This document shows positions 7,407-9,746 of a DNA stretch of 9,746 nt, one piece after another. The translations under genes and the position numbers were made by a program. The notes beneath the pieces were generated by a model. It worked only from the letters and a program-made list of their open reading frames with translations, was not told where the DNA came from and ran no database searches. The number at the start of each line of letters is the position of its first letter. The stretch's first letter is position 1. Origin of the DNA: Candidatus Omnitrophota bacterium (GTDB lineage Bacteria; Omnitrophota; Gorgyraeia; Gygaellales; Profunditerraquicolaceae); NCBI GenBank assembly GCA_023247875.1, contig JAHFFQ010000045.1, forward strand, positions 1 to 9,746. Reading direction: 5' to 3'.

Positions 7407-7413
7407 CTCCTTT
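7407..7413 (-). promoter_or_regulatory. rpsU ribosome binding site that decides the start codon
   Basis: AAAGGAG on the transcribed strand. It directly touches the ATG at 7406 but stands 9 bases from the in-frame TTG at 7397. Normal Shine-Dalgarno spacing is about 5-10 bases, so the TTG start is favoured. Confidence 0.75.
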
Positions 7414-7433
7414 CGGTTTAATTTTGAGCTTTT

Positions 7434-7462
7434 AATATACCATTCTTTCAGAAAAGTGTCAA
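7434..7462 (-). promoter_or_regulatory. Sigma-70-type promoter for the rpsU operon
   Basis: On the transcribed strand a perfect -35 box TTGACA (7462-7457) is followed by a 17-base spacer and the -10 box TATATT (7439-7434). A TGG just before the -10 also fits the extended -10 TGn motif. The predicted start of transcription is near 7427, leaving a leader of about 30 bases before rpsU. It lies in the only gap of any size in the window (7407-7494), between the TonB-like gene and rpsU. Such a close match to consensus fits a strong housekeeping promoter. Transcription itself is not shown by sequence. Confidence 0.85.
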
Positions 7463-7494
7463 TAATTCTGCGCTGCCTGTCATCAAGCGGATGG

Positions 7495-8205
7495 CTACTC
7501 TATTTGAAAAGATATGATGATGTTAAAGGAAAGCTGCTGGTAGTCCAGCTCTTTGGGAAAGCTTGGGAAGGGAGATGCCTCTCTTACGCTCCTTAGCGCG
7601 ATACCCTTAAGATAATCATCGGCGCTTGTTTTTTCCTCCACCAGGCGCGCGTTCCTGATCAGGCCGTCATTTGAGATAATAAAGGACACATACACCTCCC
7701 CTGTTTCATTATGGGTGTAGTTTTGATAGGCGCTGCGGCGGATCTTCTCACGGACGATCTGATAGTAAGTGATGTAACTGGGGTTCTTGATCTTAGCCAT
7801 ATCTATCGGAGGCAGGGAGATCTTCTTTCTTATCGCTATCGGGGAGGAAGCAGTAAGGCTGGGCCGGGAGAGCTCCAGGGGCTTATTCACCGGAATGTCC
7901 TGTTTGCTTTTAAAAATCTGCTCCCGGTCAATGTAGGGTGGCGGAATATTGCTGCCGGCGGCCACCTTGGCATCAAGCTTCAGTAAGGGGTCGGATTTGG
8001 AAAGCATCCTTTGTTGATCCGGCTTGGTGAATGCCCCATCCTTCGGCTTGACTTGAGGCTTATCCTTAACATAGCGCACCTCTATCTTCTGTTTCTTCGG
8101 TGCCGGAGAAAAAGGATTCATGTTAGGGCTGCGCAGGAGGATAACGCTATGGACAAGCAGGGAAATGATCAGGGTAAGCCGCAATAACCGGTAATCGTAA
8201 GCCAT
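7495..8205 (-). CDS. TonB C-terminal-domain protein (TonB/TolA-like)
   Basis: A 236-residue inner-membrane-anchored periplasmic protein. A single hydrophobic helix (about residues 9-25, [17 protein letters not shown]) is preceded by a short basic-flanked N-terminus, giving the TonB-like orientation. A Lys/Pro-containing linker of about 115 residues follows ([24 protein letters not shown]), then a C-terminal TonB-family domain (about 146-236) with [32 protein letters not shown] and a closing [10 protein letters not shown] strand. TonB proteins pass energy from an ExbB-ExbD motor to outer-membrane receptors; TolA-type proteins help envelope division. No exbB, exbD, tolQ or receptor gene is visible, so which role applies is open. 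It starts 3 bases after the stop of the SAM-domain membrane protein and has no recognisable ribosome site, so translation is probably coupled. It implies a diderm envelope. Confidence 0.85.
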   Translation of the reverse strand: MAYDYRLLRLTLIISLLVHSVILLRSPNMNPFSPAPKKQKIEVRYVKDKPQVKPKDGAFTKPDQQRMLSKSDPLLKLDAKVAAGSNIPPPYIDREQIFKSKQDIPVNKPLELSRPSLTASSPIAIRKKISLPPIDMAKIKNPSYITYYQIVREKIRRSAYQNYTHNETGEVYVSFIISNDGLIRNARLVEEKTSADDYLKGIALRSVREASPFPSFPKELDYQQLSFNIIISFQIE

Positions 8206-8208
8206 AAT

Positions 8209-9746
8209 TTATTTTATCACGGAGCAACTTCTCTTACAAGAGAGAGATCCAAAAATTAACAATGCCAAGACAGTCAAATTAGCCGCTGCCGCCACCCAAC
8301 AAGTCTTTGGTATGCCCAGGATGGGAATTAAAAAAATAGCGGTTAATAGCGCGCCTAAACACGAGCCAAATAAATCTATTCCGTAACTTAAGCCCGCTAC
8401 CCTGCCGATTCCTCTTTCCCCGTTCGCCAGATATATCTTATTCGCCAGCGGAAACTGAATCCCGCCGATGAAACCGGCTATTACCGGTAAAAACAGAAAT
8501 AAGATATTTGAACCCAGCCAGGATACGGCTGGGCTCCTTGAATTTGAAAGCCAGTATAAAACTACAGGCAATATAATGGGGTAAATACAAATAGCCAGCT
8601 GCGCTCCGATAAGCAGGTTTAAATCTCTCTTAAGTTTAGGCATGGCCATAATCGCGCACAAGCTGCCCAGGCTTAAGCCGGCCATAAAAGCGGTGAGAAT
8701 TAACCCCAGCTTATAATAGACATATCCATAAATAACCTGGAAAGAAAGCAGGATCACGATTTGAATGGCCATTTGCGTAAACCCCGTAGTCATAATCAAC
8801 AGTAAAAGTGTTTGTTTTTGTAATCCTTTTTTCTCCCTGATCCCGAAGAGCCCGGATAAAAGAAGAAGCCCGCAGATACCAAACACAGTCTTCCATATCC
8901 TGCTTTCCGTTGCCGCTTCAAGCGCCTTTCTCAAGAAAGAATCCCTGAAATGAGCCAGCCAAAATACCATATCATAATAATATGAGACCGGCCGGAAATC
9001 ATAGTTTAGCTTAATTTCTTTTCCCGGCCTCAGATAACTCTCGGTCAAGTTTATCTTTTGGGGCGATAACCTGGAAAATAAATAGTATTCGCGGACATAT
9101 TTTATATCTATATCCCTCTCCCTGATCCGCTTCTCCAGGGTTTTATAATCATAAGTCAGCTCCCCCGGCTTATCGCAGGCCAGGAAATAGGCAATCTCCC
9201 CCGGGATGACCCTGACATCCAAAAAAACCGCTTTGAGGCTGTGGAAAATAGACCGCAGAAAATCCTTCAGCTGGGGGCTCATATAGCTCTCCGAAGAGCT
9301 GAGCGCAAAAGAAAGGATGCCGCCGTCATTTAGGACCTTCTTTACCTCTCTAAAAAATTCAACCGTATAATACCTGTTAATCTGGGAGGTATAAGGATCA
9401 CCCAGGTGCACAATAACACAATCATATTTGTCAGGGGAGCTTTTAATAAATAACCTTCCGTCAAGATTTTTAACCTCAACCCTCTCCTCCCTTAAAAAAC
9501 CGGATTCTTCTTTTGGCAGATAGCTTTCAGCCATGCGAATAATCATTGGGTCAAGCTCTACATAATCCAGTTTCTGTATTGGATGCTTAAGGGCCTCCTC
9601 CAGCAGCCCCCCGACACCGCCTCCTACTAAAAGCACTTTTTGGGGATCCGGGTGCTCTAAGAGGGCAAAATGTACTGATTCCTCTGCGCTGAGACGGTCA
9701 GGGACGGTATAAAGATGGGCACCGTCATAAAAAAATGAGCGCTGGG
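8209..9746 (-). CDS. Membrane protein with spermidine-synthase-like SAM-binding domain (5' end outside window)
   Basis: The frame is open to the right edge, so the true start is upstream; 511 residues are visible. The first part (visible residues about 1-230) is a spermidine-synthase-like Rossmann domain: FFYDGAHLYTVPDRLSAEES, the SAM-site glycine motif VLLVGGGVGG (37-46), the acidic YVELDP (61-66), and VIVHLGDPYTSQINRYYT (110-127). From about residue 283 onward there are roughly seven hydrophobic helices, with MAGLSLGS and GGIQFPLANK resembling the transporter-like half of such fused proteins. Related proteins usually also have membrane helices before the SAM domain, probably lost here beyond the edge. 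The classic aminopropyltransferase DxTDP signature is HLGDP here, so true spermidine synthase activity is doubtful. A GTG at 9636 is not the start, because conserved sequence continues upstream. It likely shares a transcript with the TonB-like gene. Confidence 0.88.
   Translation of the reverse strand, partial: QRSFFYDGAHLYTVPDRLSAEESVHFALLEHPDPQKVLLVGGGVGGLLEEALKHPIQKLDYVELDPMIIRMAESYLPKEESGFLREERVEVKNLDGRLFIKSSPDKYDCVIVHLGDPYTSQINRYYTVEFFREVKKVLNDGGILSFALSSSESYMSPQLKDFLRSIFHSLKAVFLDVRVIPGEIAYFLACDKPGELTYDYKTLEKRIRERDIDIKYVREYYLFSRLSPQKINLTESYLRPGKEIKLNYDFRPVSYYYDMVFWLAHFRDSFLRKALEAATESRIWKTVFGICGLLLLSGLFGIREKKGLQKQTLLLLIMTTGFTQMAIQIVILLSFQVIYGYVYYKLGLILTAFMAGLSLGSLCAIMAMPKLKRDLNLLIGAQLAICIYPIILPVVLYWLSNSRSPAVSWLGSNILFLFLPVIAGFIGGIQFPLANKIYLANGERGIGRVAGLSYGIDLFGSCLGALLTAIFLIPILGIPKTCWVAAAANLTVLALLIFGSLSCKRSCSVIK

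Noticed and set aside
7465..7494. Possible terminator after the TonB-like gene
   Set aside because: Only a 4-bp CGCT/AGCG pairing with an 11-base loop is possible and no T-run follows, so I see no intrinsic terminator. Read-through into the rpsU operon cannot be excluded.
9634..9636. GTG as the start of the SAM-domain membrane protein
   Set aside because: It lies inside the SAM-binding strand (KVLLVGGG). Conserved family sequence (DGAHLYTVPDRLSAEES) continues upstream in frame to the edge, so the gene is cut by the window.
1..9746. CRISPR arrays, insertion sequences, tRNA or rRNA genes, phage genes
   Set aside because: No spaced repeats, transposase motifs, cloverleaf-like segments or conserved rRNA stretches were seen. 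Almost all the sequence is accounted for by housekeeping coding regions.

Overview
The window is a compact block of bacterial housekeeping genes, all read from the minus strand, so transcription runs from high to low coordinates. Gaps are at most about 90 bases and many neighbours overlap. The organism looks like a diderm bacterium outside the well-studied phyla: it has a TonB-type protein, a DUF1844 protein, a lone Memo-family protein, a PPi-type phosphofructokinase and an Asp23/AmaP pair. The mix is reminiscent of Omnitrophota or related candidate phyla. That placement is inference from gene content, not proof.

Right part (9746 to 7495): the end of a large membrane protein with a spermidine-synthase-like SAM-binding domain enters from the right edge. 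A small TonB C-terminal-domain protein follows 3 bases later, so the two probably share a transcript.

At 7434-7462 there is a near-consensus sigma-70 promoter (TTGACA, 17-base spacer, TATATT) pointing into rpsU. It appears to start a 12-gene operon running off the left edge: rpsU, Memo-family protein, DUF1844 protein, a Trm112-like zinc ribbon too short for ordinary ORF cut-offs, aroQ, an M24 Xaa-Pro peptidase, efp, accB, accC, asp23, amaP and a phosphofructokinase. No terminator or second clear promoter was seen inside it.

The operon joins translation (S21, EF-P), shikimate synthesis (AroQ), the biotin half of acetyl-CoA carboxylase (AccB, AccC), peptide turnover, an envelope-associated Asp23 pair and glycolysis. 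The stretch aroQ - Xaa-Pro peptidase - efp - accB - accC - asp23 matches the gene order of Bacillus and other Firmicutes, an unexpected match for a diderm. The phosphofructokinase carries the Asp/Lys pair typical of PPi-dependent enzymes. The SAM-domain protein has lost one of the two acidic residues of the aminopropyltransferase signature. I found no mobile elements, CRISPR arrays, tRNA or rRNA genes. Nothing here is clearly a wholly new system; the most interesting points are operon composition, enzyme specificity and two regulatory sites.
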